Assembly (NCBI RefSeq): GCF_022808865.1
Contig: NZ_JAKZLB010000001.1
Location: forward strand, 558,001 to 622,000
Direction: 5' to 3'
DNA length: 64,000 bases
Source: Geothrix oryzisoli
Lineage (GTDB): Bacteria > Acidobacteriota > Holophagae > Holophagales > Holophagaceae
Shown here: positions 15,392 through 23,929 of the stretch, one piece after another
Layout of the letters: each line of letters starts with the position of its first letter
Position numbering within the stretch: position 1 is the stretch's first letter
Program-made: the position numbers and the translations under genes
Notes under the pieces: model-generated
The model's input: the letters and a program-made list of their open reading frames with translations, nothing else
Told to the model about the DNA's origin: nothing
Database searches by the model: none

Positions 15392-17602
15392 TCAAATCGC
15401 AGGCGGATAGTCCTTGGCCCCTTCCCGTCCCGACAGGACGCGCAGCGCGCCTTTGGCCAGGGCCGCCATCTCGTTCTCGCCGGGGTAGACCTTCACGGGG
15501 CAGCCCAGGGCCGCGGTGAGGCGGGTCAGTTCCGCCACGAGCTTGGGCGAGCGGGCCATGCCGCCGGTGAGCAGGATGGCATCGATGGACGCCCCCTCGA
15601 AGGCGGGCACCAGGGCCGTGATGGCCTTGGCGATCTGGTAGGTCATGGCGTCATAAACCAGCGTGGCCTCGGCGTCTCCGGCCTCGACGCGGCGCTCGAC
15701 TTCCCGCATGTCGGAGGTGCCCAGCAGATCGATGACGCCGCCCCGCCCCTTGTTCTTCAGCTTCAGTTCGGCCTTGGTGTACTTGCCGGAGAAGCAGAGG
15801 TCGATGAGCTGGCCCGCAGGCAGGGTGCCCGTGCGCTGGGGCGAGAATGGCCCCTCGCCGTCCAGCCCGTTGTTCACGTCGATGTAGCGGCCCTTGCGGT
15901 GGGCGCCCACGGTGATGCCGCCCCCCATGTGGGCCACGATGACATTGACGCGCTCGTAGAAGGTCTCGTGCTCCTCGGCGTAGCGGCGGGCCGTGGCGAT
16001 CTGGTTGAGGGCGTGGCTGATGACCCGGCGGGGCAGCTCCTTCAGTCCGGAGATTTTGACCTTGGGATCGGCCTCGTCCACCACCACGGGATCCACGATG
16101 TAGGCCGGCTTGTCCGTCCCCGCCACCAGCTCGGCGGCGATGAGGGCGCCGAGGTTCGAGGCGTGCTCACCGCGGCCCCCGGCCTTCAGATCCGCCAGCA
16201 TGGCCGGCCCCACCTTCCAGGTGCCGTGGGGGATGGGCCGCAGCAGGCCGCCGCGCCCGGCTACGGCATCGAGGTCGGCCAAGGCGAGGCTCCGGCCCGC
16301 CAGGAACCGCAGCACGGCCTCCTTGCGGAAGGTGAACTGTTCGGTGATCGGCTTGCCCTCGAAGGCCTTCAGGTCTTCGGCGGAGTGCTGGAGCTCCTCG
16401 GTGAACCGCTCCTCGTCCCCCTCGAAGATCGAGGTCTTGGTGGAGGTGGAGCCGGGATTCAGCACCAGCACCCGGTGCCGCCGGAAGAAGGTGTCCTTGG
16501 GGGTGCGCTTCCACTCGCCGTAGGCGTGCAGCCGCATGAGCGACGCCTTCAGGGCCAGACGGATGTCCTCGGGCGTGCAGTCCATGGGGAGGTCCACGCC
16601 CTGGAACCAGAGGCCGAACATCACGGGGAACTTCTTGGCCTCCGGGAAGCGCGTGGCATAGAGGTGGTAGAGCAGGTTGCCCATGTCCAGATTGGGGCAG
16701 ACGATCACGTTGGGCACGCCTTCCCAGGGCAGCCCGTCCGAGTGGTAGAGGCCCGCCGAGCGGCGCGAGAGCGCCACGCTGACCTTCACCTCGCCCCGGA
16801 TCTGGATGCTGGCGTACCGGGGGCTGTGGGCGATGCGCTCCGCGAGGATGTCCGGCACCAGGTCCGCCGCCTGCCGCACCAGCTCCGGGGAGGGGCCCTC
16901 GTCGCTGCCGCGGTTCGAGTAGGACACCATGGCGCAGCGGATCTCGGGCAGCACCTCCTCGGGGATGAGGTCCCGGGCCACGGCACAGGTGCCCACGGCC
17001 ACCTCCGCCAGGGTGCGGGGCGTCATGCTGGCGTTCACGCCCACGTCCCCGAAGACCACGATGTTGTGGGGGTAGACCTCTTCGGGATGCTCGTCCGGCA
17101 GCACGAACACACCCGCCTCGCAGGTGACGCTGCGCTGGGCCAGGATGTCCACCATGGGCCGGAAGAAGGCCTTGGGCTCGTGGATGGCGCCGCCCACCAC
17201 CATGTCGGCGTGCCCCAGCTTCACCGCCCAGATGCCGAAGCGGCCGGGCTCGGACACCAGCCTCCGAGCCTCCTCCTGGCCCATGGATCGCCCCTGCCCC
17301 CGGCTGAAGGCCACGCAGGCCGTGGCGAAGGACTCCACCAGGTCGGGCCGGGAGAGCGGATCCACGAAGGCGCTCTCGGACAGGGTGTAGGCCACCCGGT
17401 CCGCCCCCAGGTGCGCCAGCCGCTGGGCGGCCACGGCCCGGACCTCGGCCTCCGGCGCCAGGAAGACCGGCCGGATGAAGCGGCCCAGAAAGCAGGCGGC
17501 TTCGAGCGTGCGAGGATCCAGGGCCTCGGGGAACACCACCGTGGGCCGGTTCCGGGGTACGGCCAGCAGTCGGCTGTCGAGGGACGCTTCGATGTCAAAC
17601 AT
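15392..17602 (-). CDS. Phosphotransacylase-butyrate kinase fusion
   Basis: The 736-residue protein joins two enzymes that usually are separate. Residues 1-370 form a phosphate acetyl/butyryltransferase domain (KLGHADMVVGGAIHEPKAFF, SYSNRGSDEGPSPELVRQA, PNLDMGNLLYHLYATR). Residues about 378-736 form a butyrate kinase of the acetokinase family (VLVLNPGSTSTKTSIFEGD nucleotide motif, VAGRGGLLRPIPHGTWKV, VNVIVAHMGGGITVGAHR, ILLTGGMARSPKLV). In sequence it would convert an acyl-CoA to acyl phosphate and then to acid plus ATP, possibly channelling the intermediate. ATG 17602 has GGAG 4 bases upstream and the junction is uninterrupted, so the fusion is not a sequencing break. Which acid is used is unknown. 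Confidence 0.88.
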   Translation of the reverse strand: MFDIEASLDSRLLAVPRNRPTVVFPEALDPRTLEAACFLGRFIRPVFLAPEAEVRAVAAQRLAHLGADRVAYTLSESAFVDPLSRPDLVESFATACVAFSRGQGRSMGQEEARRLVSEPGRFGIWAVKLGHADMVVGGAIHEPKAFFRPMVDILAQRSVTCEAGVFVLPDEHPEEVYPHNIVVFGDVGVNASMTPRTLAEVAVGTCAVARDLIPEEVLPEIRCAMVSYSNRGSDEGPSPELVRQAADLVPDILAERIAHSPRYASIQIRGEVKVSVALSRRSAGLYHSDGLPWEGVPNVIVCPNLDMGNLLYHLYATRFPEAKKFPVMFGLWFQGVDLPMDCTPEDIRLALKASLMRLHAYGEWKRTPKDTFFRRHRVLVLNPGSTSTKTSIFEGDEERFTEELQHSAEDLKAFEGKPITEQFTFRKEAVLRFLAGRSLALADLDAVAGRGGLLRPIPHGTWKVGPAMLADLKAGGRGEHASNLGALIAAELVAGTDKPAYIVDPVVVDEADPKVKISGLKELPRRVISHALNQIATARRYAEEHETFYERVNVIVAHMGGGITVGAHRKGRYIDVNNGLDGEGPFSPQRTGTLPAGQLIDLCFSGKYTKAELKLKNKGRGGVIDLLGTSDMREVERRVEAGDAEATLVYDAMTYQIAKAITALVPAFEGASIDAILLTGGMARSPKLVAELTRLTAALGCPVKVYPGENEMAALAKGALRVLSGREGAKDYPPAI

Positions 17603-17678
17603 GGGGCTCCGCGGGGCTTGGAAAGCCTTACGGCGCTGAGTCTAGCAGGCGGCGGATTCTATTTATCCGATCGGTTGG

Positions 17679-18314
17679 TCACATATCGGGCGGCCGGTCT
17701 GCGACCGTGGCCGACTGCACCCAGATCACCTCGCAGGAGCCATCCCCGGTATCCGTCCGGCTCAGGCTGCTGACCCAGTGCCAGCCATCCTTTCCGTCGG
17801 CCCTCACCAGCTGGCCCTTCAGGTGCACCAGCTGTCCCACCCGGGCCGCCTTCAAGCGCCGGGCGATGCCTTCGTCCGCGGGGATCATGTGCATGTTGGC
17901 GCTGTGGCTGATGACCTCGGCTTCCGGAATGGGCATGTGGGCCGCCCGCCAGAAGTACCAGCGGTCCCGCTGCTCGATGGTGAAGGCCTCGAGGACCCGC
18001 GAATCGGACATGGGACCCCACCCCAGGGTCAAGTCCACCGGCGACAGCTCCGCGGGCCGGTCGAACCGGTAGCGTTCCACGCTCAGCACCCGCGCGCGGA
18101 TCTCGAAGGCCGCCAGCGGCGTGAGGAGGTGGTCGTGGAAGGTCCAGGCCGTCGCGGCTTCCGGCGAGGTCTGCACGGGGTCCTCCGGGGCGAGGATTCC
18201 CGCCGGCTGGGGCCTGGCGCGACCGCCCCACCACCAGAGCCCCAGGACCCCGATGAGGGCCGCCGCCACCAGGGTTCCCCGCTGCTCACGGATCCGATCG
18301 AGCCAGTCATCCAT
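17679..18314 (-). CDS. Membrane-anchored conserved hypothetical protein
   Basis: The 211-residue protein has one transmembrane helix close to the N-terminus (TLVAAALIGVLGLWWW, about residues 14-29). The remaining part is extracytoplasmic: FEIRARVLSVERYRFDRP, then LGWGPMSDSRVL, then ISHSANMHMIPAD and the end WHWVSSLSRTDTGDGSCEVIWV. I recall similar proteins of unknown function in several phyla but cannot name a domain. ATG 18314 lacks an obvious Shine-Dalgarno. It lies between the outer-membrane barrel gene (38 bases upstream) and the fusion enzyme (76 bases downstream), all on the minus strand. Confidence 0.7.
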   Translation of the reverse strand: MDDWLDRIREQRGTLVAAALIGVLGLWWWGGRARPQPAGILAPEDPVQTSPEAATAWTFHDHLLTPLAAFEIRARVLSVERYRFDRPAELSPVDLTLGWGPMSDSRVLEAFTIEQRDRWYFWRAAHMPIPEAEVISHSANMHMIPADEGIARRLKAARVGQLVHLKGQLVRADGKDGWHWVSSLSRTDTGDGSCEVIWVQSATVADRPPDM

Positions 18315-18352
18315 CCGACAAGGCTACCCGGAGCCCGGGAGCCACCTTCCGG

Positions 18353-19993
18353 TCAGAATTTCACGAGGTCGCTGATGACGAACTGATGGTGTTCCGTGCC
18401 GGGATCCCGGACCAGGGGATAGGCGATGGTGAGCAGGAACACCCGGCCGACCGAGCTCTTCAGGTTGCCCAGGCGCAAGCCGCCGCCCACGTCCGCGTAG
18501 GTGCGGCTCCAGCGCCCCGTGTCGCTCCGGTGGATGGCGCCGCCATCGGCGTACACCACGAACCCGAGCCGCAGGATGCCCAGCCAGTCATAAGAGGTGT
18601 TGAGGCGCTCCTCGAGCGAGGCCAGCCACCGTCGATCGCCCAGCAGCAGGTGGTTCCCGTACCCCCGCAGACCCTCCAGCCCGCCCAGGTAGAGGTAGGA
18701 CTCGGGCTCCGGCCGGTGGACTGCATCCACCTGCAGGTAGGCCGCCTGGGTCTGGGAGCGGAAGCCCTGGTGATAGGCGGTCACGCTGAGATTCAGGGAG
18801 GCGGCCTGCCAGCCGTCGGTTTCATGCCGGGCCGCCCCCTTGGCCCGGAGCAGGAGGAGGGAATCGGCCCCCGGCGTCCACCCCTTGGCCGCGCTGAACC
18901 GGAAGAAGGGTGCGCTGACGCTGCTTCCCATGGCCCGCAGGTAGGACCCCACGCTGAGGTTCGCCTCCCACCCGAGGTTGTAGTCCTCGGAGTGGGTCAT
19001 GCCCGCAAGATCCCTGAAGGTCCGGAACCGGTCCTCGAACAGGCTCCATGAACCATGCAGGCCCCGCAACAGGCGGTCCTGCAGCCAGGGGGCGGGCAGG
19101 CTCCCGGCGGCGAGGGTCTGGATCGGGCCATACCGTGACTGCCTCAGGTCCAGGCCACCCCCCAGCCGCAAGGCCCGCCCATCCAGCACGGCCGTGGTCA
19201 TGGACCCCTCGGCGAGGGCGCTCTCCTGCCGAGAGGGGAAGGTATAGGCGGTCTGCTCCAGGTTGTAGACCGATTCGATGGCCTCCGAAGACCAGGCCTG
19301 GAAGGTCATGGACCAGGGCGTCTCCAGCCCACGGTAGGGTTTCGCCAACTCCAGGAAGCGTGTCTTCCCATCGGAGAGCACCTGGTAGCGGGAGTCCAGG
19401 GTCCACTGGGTACCGAGGATCTGGCGGTCCCGGTACTGCACGGTGTCGATGGACCGCTCGGGGGTCTTCTCGTGGGCCAGGATCAGGTCCTTGCCGAAGC
19501 CCAGGAGGTTGGCTTCGTGGAGGGAAAAGCCGAAATCCCGCTGGCCGCCCACCTGGGTGAACCCGGCGCTCCCCTTCAGGGTCCAGGCATCCCGGGTGCG
19601 GACCACGGCGTGGACCGCCCCGGCCTCGTCCACCTGCGGATCGATCTGGGCGTCCTTGAAAAAGCGGAAGGTCCGCAGGTTCCGTTCAGTCTCATGGATC
19701 AGCCGGGCGTTCACGGGGTCGCCCAGCTTGAAGAGGAGCTCCCGGCGCACCACCTGTTCGCGGGTCTGGATGTGCAGGGCATTCGCCATGCGGCCGATCC
19801 AGTGGTTCTCCTGGGGCAGCTCGGGGTCGAAGACATCGCCGATGCGGAGGTCGATGCCCGCGATGCGCGCCTGCCGGGCCTCCAGTTCCTCCCAGGTGGG
19901 CGGGACCTGGGCGGCGAGGAGGGAACCTGCCAGAAAGACGGGGAGCCACACCGCGCTGCCCTGGCCGTGCCCTCTTTCCGGGAAGATCTCCAT
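18353..19993 (-). CDS. BamA/TamA-like outer membrane protein
   Basis: The 546-residue protein has a signal sequence (AVWLPVFLAGSLLAAQ) and an N-terminal POTRA-like region (about residues 70-150: LLFKLGDPVNARLIHETERNLRTFRFF). About 380 residues of alternating beta strands follow, ending in ISDLVKF with the C-terminal aromatic typical of outer-membrane barrels. LYLGGLEGLRGYGNHLLLGD resembles the conserved Omp85 GLRGY motif, in line with the surface-antigen (D15) family. It has one POTRA-like unit instead of five, so it is not BamA itself. Possible roles are assembly or secretion of a specific partner. Starts at ATG 19993 with a close GGAG. Confidence 0.8.
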   Translation of the reverse strand: MEIFPERGHGQGSAVWLPVFLAGSLLAAQVPPTWEELEARQARIAGIDLRIGDVFDPELPQENHWIGRMANALHIQTREQVVRRELLFKLGDPVNARLIHETERNLRTFRFFKDAQIDPQVDEAGAVHAVVRTRDAWTLKGSAGFTQVGGQRDFGFSLHEANLLGFGKDLILAHEKTPERSIDTVQYRDRQILGTQWTLDSRYQVLSDGKTRFLELAKPYRGLETPWSMTFQAWSSEAIESVYNLEQTAYTFPSRQESALAEGSMTTAVLDGRALRLGGGLDLRQSRYGPIQTLAAGSLPAPWLQDRLLRGLHGSWSLFEDRFRTFRDLAGMTHSEDYNLGWEANLSVGSYLRAMGSSVSAPFFRFSAAKGWTPGADSLLLLRAKGAARHETDGWQAASLNLSVTAYHQGFRSQTQAAYLQVDAVHRPEPESYLYLGGLEGLRGYGNHLLLGDRRWLASLEERLNTSYDWLGILRLGFVVYADGGAIHRSDTGRWSRTYADVGGGLRLGNLKSSVGRVFLLTIAYPLVRDPGTEHHQFVISDLVKF

Positions 19994-20203
19994 GCTCCAG
20001 CCTAGGCGGAATGGTGATGTCCGTCACGGCGCAGCCGCCGGACCCGCCTATGATTCGAGCCTTCGTATGGTTCTTTCCGCGTCGGATCCCAGTTGCCCAC
20101 CCCTCCAGGCGTGCGGGCGCGGGACCGCGGACGAACCCCGGAACCCGGGCGGGACGGCGCCCCGGAACGGTACACTCCTCAAAACCCGTCCCCTGGAGTC
20201 CTC

Positions 20204-22237
20204 ATGGACCTCACCTGGCTATCCGCCAACCCCGGCCTGAGCCTGCTGGCTTTTCTCGCCGCCGCCTTCACTGGGATCCTCCTCAGCAAGTGGATCCGCT
20301 ACATCCCCAACAACCGCGTGGGCATCGTCGAGAAGCTCATCAGCCGGAAGGGCTCGGTCAAGACCGGCCTCATCGCCCTCAATGGCGAGGCCGGCTACCA
20401 GCCCCAGCTCCTGCGTGGTGGTTGGCACCTGCTCACGCCCTTCCAGTACCGCATCCACAAGATGCCCCTGGTGACCATCCCCCAGGGCAAGATCGGCTAC
20501 ATCTTCGCGCGCGACGGCCATGACCTGCCGCCCTCCCAGGCCCTGGCCAGCAATGCCCACGGTGCGGACTTCCAGGATGTGGTGGCCTTCATCCAGGGCG
20601 GCGGCGAAAAGGGCCCCCAGCGCCAGATCCTGCGCGAGGGCATCTACGCCATCAACCTGGTGCAGTTCGTGGTGCTCACCGAGGACCGGCTCTTCTACCT
20701 CCCCCTGGATCCCGGCGAGCTGGAGACCTTCCAGAAGATGAGCGCCATCATCACCGAGCGGGCCGGTTGGCGCCCGGTGATCATCAAGGGCACGGACGAC
20801 GCCGTGGGCATCGTGACCGTGCATGACGGCCCTTCCCTGGCCAGCGGCGAGATCATCGCCTCCACCGTGGGCGAGGATCCCCACCAGGCCTCGACCTACC
20901 ACAACAACTTCCAGGACGCGGACAAGTTCCTGGTGGCGGGCGGCCAACGCGGGCGCCAGTACCAGGTGCTGGTGGAAGGCACCTACTACATCAACCGCCT
21001 CTTCGCCACGGTGGAGCTGATCCCCAAGACCGTCGTGGAAGTGGGCACCGTGGGTGTGGTGGTGAGCTACACCGGCGAAGTGGGCACGGACATCAGCGGC
21101 CAGGAATACCGCCATGGCGAGCTGGTGGCCAAGGGCACCCGCGGCGTGTGGAGCGACCCGCTCCTGCCCGGCAAGTACGCCTTCAACACCTACGCCGGCA
21201 AGGTGCTCATGGTGCCGACCACGAACTTCATCCTGAAGTGGACGAAGGGCGAGGTGGGCAGCCACAAGTTCGACGAGAACCTGACCGAGGTGAGCCTCAT
21301 CACCAAGGACGCCTTCGAGCCCAGCCTGCCCCTCTCGGTGGTCGTCCACATCGACTACCGCAAGGCGCCCCTGGTCATCCAGCGCTTCGGCGACATCAAA
21401 AAGCTGGTGGAGCAGACCCTCGACCCCATGGTCAGCGCCTACTTCAAGAACATCGGCCAGACCCGCACCCTCATCCAGCTCATCCAGGACCGCAGCGCCA
21501 TCCAGGAGCAGAGCGGCGTCCAGATGAAGGAGAAGTTCTCCCAGTACAACCTGGAACTCCAGGAGGTCCTCATCGGCACGCCCACCAGCGGCGCGCCCGG
21601 CGGGCAGATCGAGCAGATCCTCGTCCAGCTCCGCAGCCGCCAGATCGCCGACGAGCAGGTGGAGACCTACGGCCGCCAGCAGAGCGCCGCGGTGAAGGAA
21701 CGTGAGCTCCGCGAGGCCGAGGCCCGGGCCAAGCAGCAGACCCTGCTGACGGAATCCGCCATCGGCATCGAGGTGCAGAGCAACCAGGGCAAGGCCGAGT
21801 ATGCCAAGGCCCAGCAGCAGGCGGCGCAGATCCAGACGCTCGCGGGCGCCGAGGCGGAGAAGGTGCGCCTCATGGGCGAAGGCGAGGCCAAGCGCATCAA
21901 GGTCATGGCCGAGGCCCAGGCCGAGCAGGCGGCGCGTGTCGGCATCGCCCAGGCCATGGCCATCGAAGAGCAGGTCCGCGCCTACGGCGGTCCCCAGTTC
22001 CAGCTGGTGCAGCAGGTCATGAACCGCTTTGCCGAGGCCATCGAGAAGTCCCAGGTGGATGTGGTCCCCAAGATCCACATGGGCGGCGGCGACAAGGGCG
22101 GCGGCAGCCTCATCGAGAGCCTCCTGGGCCTCCTGCTCAGCGAAAAGGCCGGGCAGCTGGCGGGCGTCGTGCCCACCGCGGCCAATCCCGAGGCCGAAGC
22201 GCTGAAGGCGACCCTGCGGCAGAACCTCACCAGGTAG
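20204..22237 (+). CDS. SPFH (flotillin/band 7) family protein, large
   Basis: The 677-residue protein has an N-terminal membrane helix (LSLLAFLAAAFTGILLSKW, residues about 9-27). An SPFH region extends to about residue 440, including VVEVGTVGVVVSYTGEVGTD and the LSVVVHIDYRKAPLVIQRFG strand. A long Ala/Glu/Gln-rich coiled coil follows (about 485-610: VKERELREAEARAKQQTLL), then a Gly-rich tail (GGGDKGGGSLIES). Flotillin-like proteins form membrane-associated oligomers that organise lipid domains. It is longer than typical flotillins because of extra sequence inside the SPFH half. No NfeD partner is adjacent. ATG 20204 has GGAG 6 bases upstream. Confidence 0.85.
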   Translation: MDLTWLSANPGLSLLAFLAAAFTGILLSKWIRYIPNNRVGIVEKLISRKGSVKTGLIALNGEAGYQPQLLRGGWHLLTPFQYRIHKMPLVTIPQGKIGYIFARDGHDLPPSQALASNAHGADFQDVVAFIQGGGEKGPQRQILREGIYAINLVQFVVLTEDRLFYLPLDPGELETFQKMSAIITERAGWRPVIIKGTDDAVGIVTVHDGPSLASGEIIASTVGEDPHQASTYHNNFQDADKFLVAGGQRGRQYQVLVEGTYYINRLFATVELIPKTVVEVGTVGVVVSYTGEVGTDISGQEYRHGELVAKGTRGVWSDPLLPGKYAFNTYAGKVLMVPTTNFILKWTKGEVGSHKFDENLTEVSLITKDAFEPSLPLSVVVHIDYRKAPLVIQRFGDIKKLVEQTLDPMVSAYFKNIGQTRTLIQLIQDRSAIQEQSGVQMKEKFSQYNLELQEVLIGTPTSGAPGGQIEQILVQLRSRQIADEQVETYGRQQSAAVKERELREAEARAKQQTLLTESAIGIEVQSNQGKAEYAKAQQQAAQIQTLAGAEAEKVRLMGEGEAKRIKVMAEAQAEQAARVGIAQAMAIEEQVRAYGGPQFQLVQQVMNRFAEAIEKSQVDVVPKIHMGGGDKGGGSLIESLLGLLLSEKAGQLAGVVPTAANPEAEALKATLRQNLTR

Positions 22238-22246
22238 CAGACACGT

Positions 22247-22286
22247 GCATGCGGCCGGGGCGGCTTCCGCCGTCCCGGTCGCATGC
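22247..22286 (+). terminator. Long perfect hairpin after the SPFH gene
   Basis: GCATGCG (22247-22253) pairs with CGCATGC (22280-22286). The stem continues inward through CCGGG/CCCGG and CGGC/GCCG with two G-U pairs to a TTCC loop. It begins 9 bases after the stop codon. No U tract follows, so it is either a factor-dependent 3' end or an mRNA-stabilising structure, not a textbook intrinsic terminator. Confidence 0.5.
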
Positions 22287-22381
22287 TAGGTTGATTCCAC
22301 CCGACCTCCTCGTAACAGTGGCTGTACGACCAGCTTTCCACGATCAGCCGGTTTCAATGCCTTTCTTCCACGGGTGCTCCC

Positions 22382-23260
22382 ATGATCGCCTTCCTCCCCT
22401 TCCAGGCCCCTGCCCCAGCACCCCAGGTCCAGTCCCAGCCCCTGGCCATCACCATGGGAGATGGGCTGCCGCCCGCGATGGACGCCCTGATCAAAGGGAA
22501 AAACTGGGCTGGGCTGGCCGACTGGTTCGAGTCCGTGCCCCCGGCCACCCGCGGCAAGTACTACGAGTGGTGGATCCAGGCTCTCAACCGGAGCCAGCGC
22601 TGGGAACGGCTCGTGGCTGTCTGCGAAGCCCTGCAGCCTCAGCTGGAGGCGAAAACCGGCCCCCGCCTGGCCACCTACCGGCTCTATCGGGCCCAGGCTC
22701 TGAGTCAGTTGGGGCGCCATGCCGAATCGGCCCAGGCCCACGGGGAAAACGGCCGGCTCGGCTACCAGGATGGCTTTCCCAACGCCTGCGCCGAGGCCCG
22801 ACTGGCCCAGGACTGGAATGCCTTGCTCTCCTTCGCCGACGAGTTCCTGCAGAAGCGCCCCGAGGAGGCCCTGGGGCTGGCCTGGAGGGGCGAGGCTCTC
22901 GCCCGCCTGGGGCGCCTGACCGAGGCCGAGCCCGCCCTCCGCGCCGCCGTGGCCAAGGATCCGAAGATCGCCTTCGCCTGGAACAATCTGGGCCGCTGCC
23001 TCAACGAGGAGAAGGCCTGGGCTGAGGCCTGTGAGGCGATGGACAAGGCCCTGGCCCTGGAGCCCAATCAGCTCGAGGCCCTCTTCAATCGGGGCCGGGC
23101 CCGCTTCGAACTGAAGCGGTACAAAGAGAGCCGGGACGATTTCCGCGCAGCCCTCGCGCTCCGCCCTGACGATCCCGTACTCGCGGAGAACCTGCGCCAA
23201 GCAGAGCGCTATGCGGCCCTGCCCGAGCCCAGGAAAGCTACCACCGCCAAGAAACGCTGA
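22382..23260 (+). CDS. TPR repeat protein
   Basis: The 292-residue protein is built mostly from tetratricopeptide repeats. The clearest are in the C-terminal half: PKIAFAWNNLGRCLNEEKAW (about 195-215), NQLEALFNRGRARFELKRYKESRDDF and LAWRGEALARLGRLTEAEPALR. The N-terminus has a short hydrophobic stretch (MIAFLPFQAPAPAPQ) that is a poor signal peptide, so location is uncertain. TPR proteins are scaffolds; no partner is suggested by context except the class II aldolase gene 21 bases downstream. ATG 22382 has only a weak Shine-Dalgarno. Confidence 0.8.
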   Translation: MIAFLPFQAPAPAPQVQSQPLAITMGDGLPPAMDALIKGKNWAGLADWFESVPPATRGKYYEWWIQALNRSQRWERLVAVCEALQPQLEAKTGPRLATYRLYRAQALSQLGRHAESAQAHGENGRLGYQDGFPNACAEARLAQDWNALLSFADEFLQKRPEEALGLAWRGEALARLGRLTEAEPALRAAVAKDPKIAFAWNNLGRCLNEEKAWAEACEAMDKALALEPNQLEALFNRGRARFELKRYKESRDDFRAALALRPDDPVLAENLRQAERYAALPEPRKATTAKKR

Positions 23261-23281
23261 GGATTCCTCTACACTGGTCCC

Positions 23282-23929
23282 ATGGCCGACGCGCTGCTCC
23301 ACGATCTCCTCGACGGCTGCCGCCGCCTGCACGCGGGCGGCCTGCTGGCGGCGTCGGACGGCAACCTGTCCGTGCGCCTGCCCAACGGCCTCCTCGCCAT
23401 GACCCCCAGTGGCGTACCCAAGGCCAAGGTGAGGCTGGAAGATCTGGCCCACCTCACGCTGGAGGGTGAGGTCCTTGCGGGTCGCCCCAGCAGCGAGCGG
23501 GCCATGCACCTGGCCATCTATCGCGCTGTGCCCGAGGCCAAGGCCGTCGTGCACGCCCACCCACCCACGGCCATCGCCTGGTCCCTGGCACGCCCCGAAC
23601 TGGGGGAACTGCCTTCGGAGGGCCTCCCGGAAGTGATCCTCGCCGCGGGCCGCATCCCCATCGTGCCCATGGCCATCCCCGGCACGGAGGCCATGGGCGC
23701 GAACCTCCTGCCCTTCCTGCCCGCACACCGCCTGATGATCCTGGCCCGCCACGGGGGCCTCTGCTGGGGCGAGTCCCTGGACGAGGCCGTGGGCGGCCTG
23801 GAGCGCCTGGAGCAGGTGGCCCAGATCCTGTGGAAGGCCGAGGCCCTGGGCGGCGCCAGGCCTTTGGCGGCCTCCGACCTTCAGGAATTGCGCGCGCTTC
23901 GGGCCAAACTCGGCCCCAGGATCATCTGA
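23282..23929 (+). CDS. Class II aldolase/adducin family, probable methylthioribulose-1-phosphate enzyme
   Basis: The 215-residue class II aldolase-fold protein has the zinc site HAHPPTAIAW (His-x-His) and a further histidine in MILARHGGLCWGESLDEAV. It overlaps mtnA by one base (TGATG). That supports use of MtnA's product, 5-methylthioribulose 1-phosphate, either dehydrated as MtnB in the methionine salvage pathway or cleaved to DHAP plus methylthioacetaldehyde as the Ald2-type aldolase of the DHAP shunt. No mtnC, mtnD, mtnK or enolase-phosphatase is in the window. Sequence reading alone cannot separate the two activities. ATG 23282 has no obvious Shine-Dalgarno. Confidence 0.78.
   Translation: MADALLHDLLDGCRRLHAGGLLAASDGNLSVRLPNGLLAMTPSGVPKAKVRLEDLAHLTLEGEVLAGRPSSERAMHLAIYRAVPEAKAVVHAHPPTAIAWSLARPELGELPSEGLPEVILAAGRIPIVPMAIPGTEAMGANLLPFLPAHRLMILARHGGLCWGESLDEAVGGLERLEQVAQILWKAEALGGARPLAASDLQELRALRAKLGPRII

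Noticed and set aside
15899-17773. 624-residue plus-strand open frame
   Set aside because: Antisense shadow of the phosphotransacylase-butyrate kinase fusion gene, whose motifs are unambiguous on the minus strand.
20219-22078. 619-residue minus-strand open frame
   Set aside because: It is a complete antisense shadow of the SPFH gene, rich in His, Leu and Gly without domain motifs.
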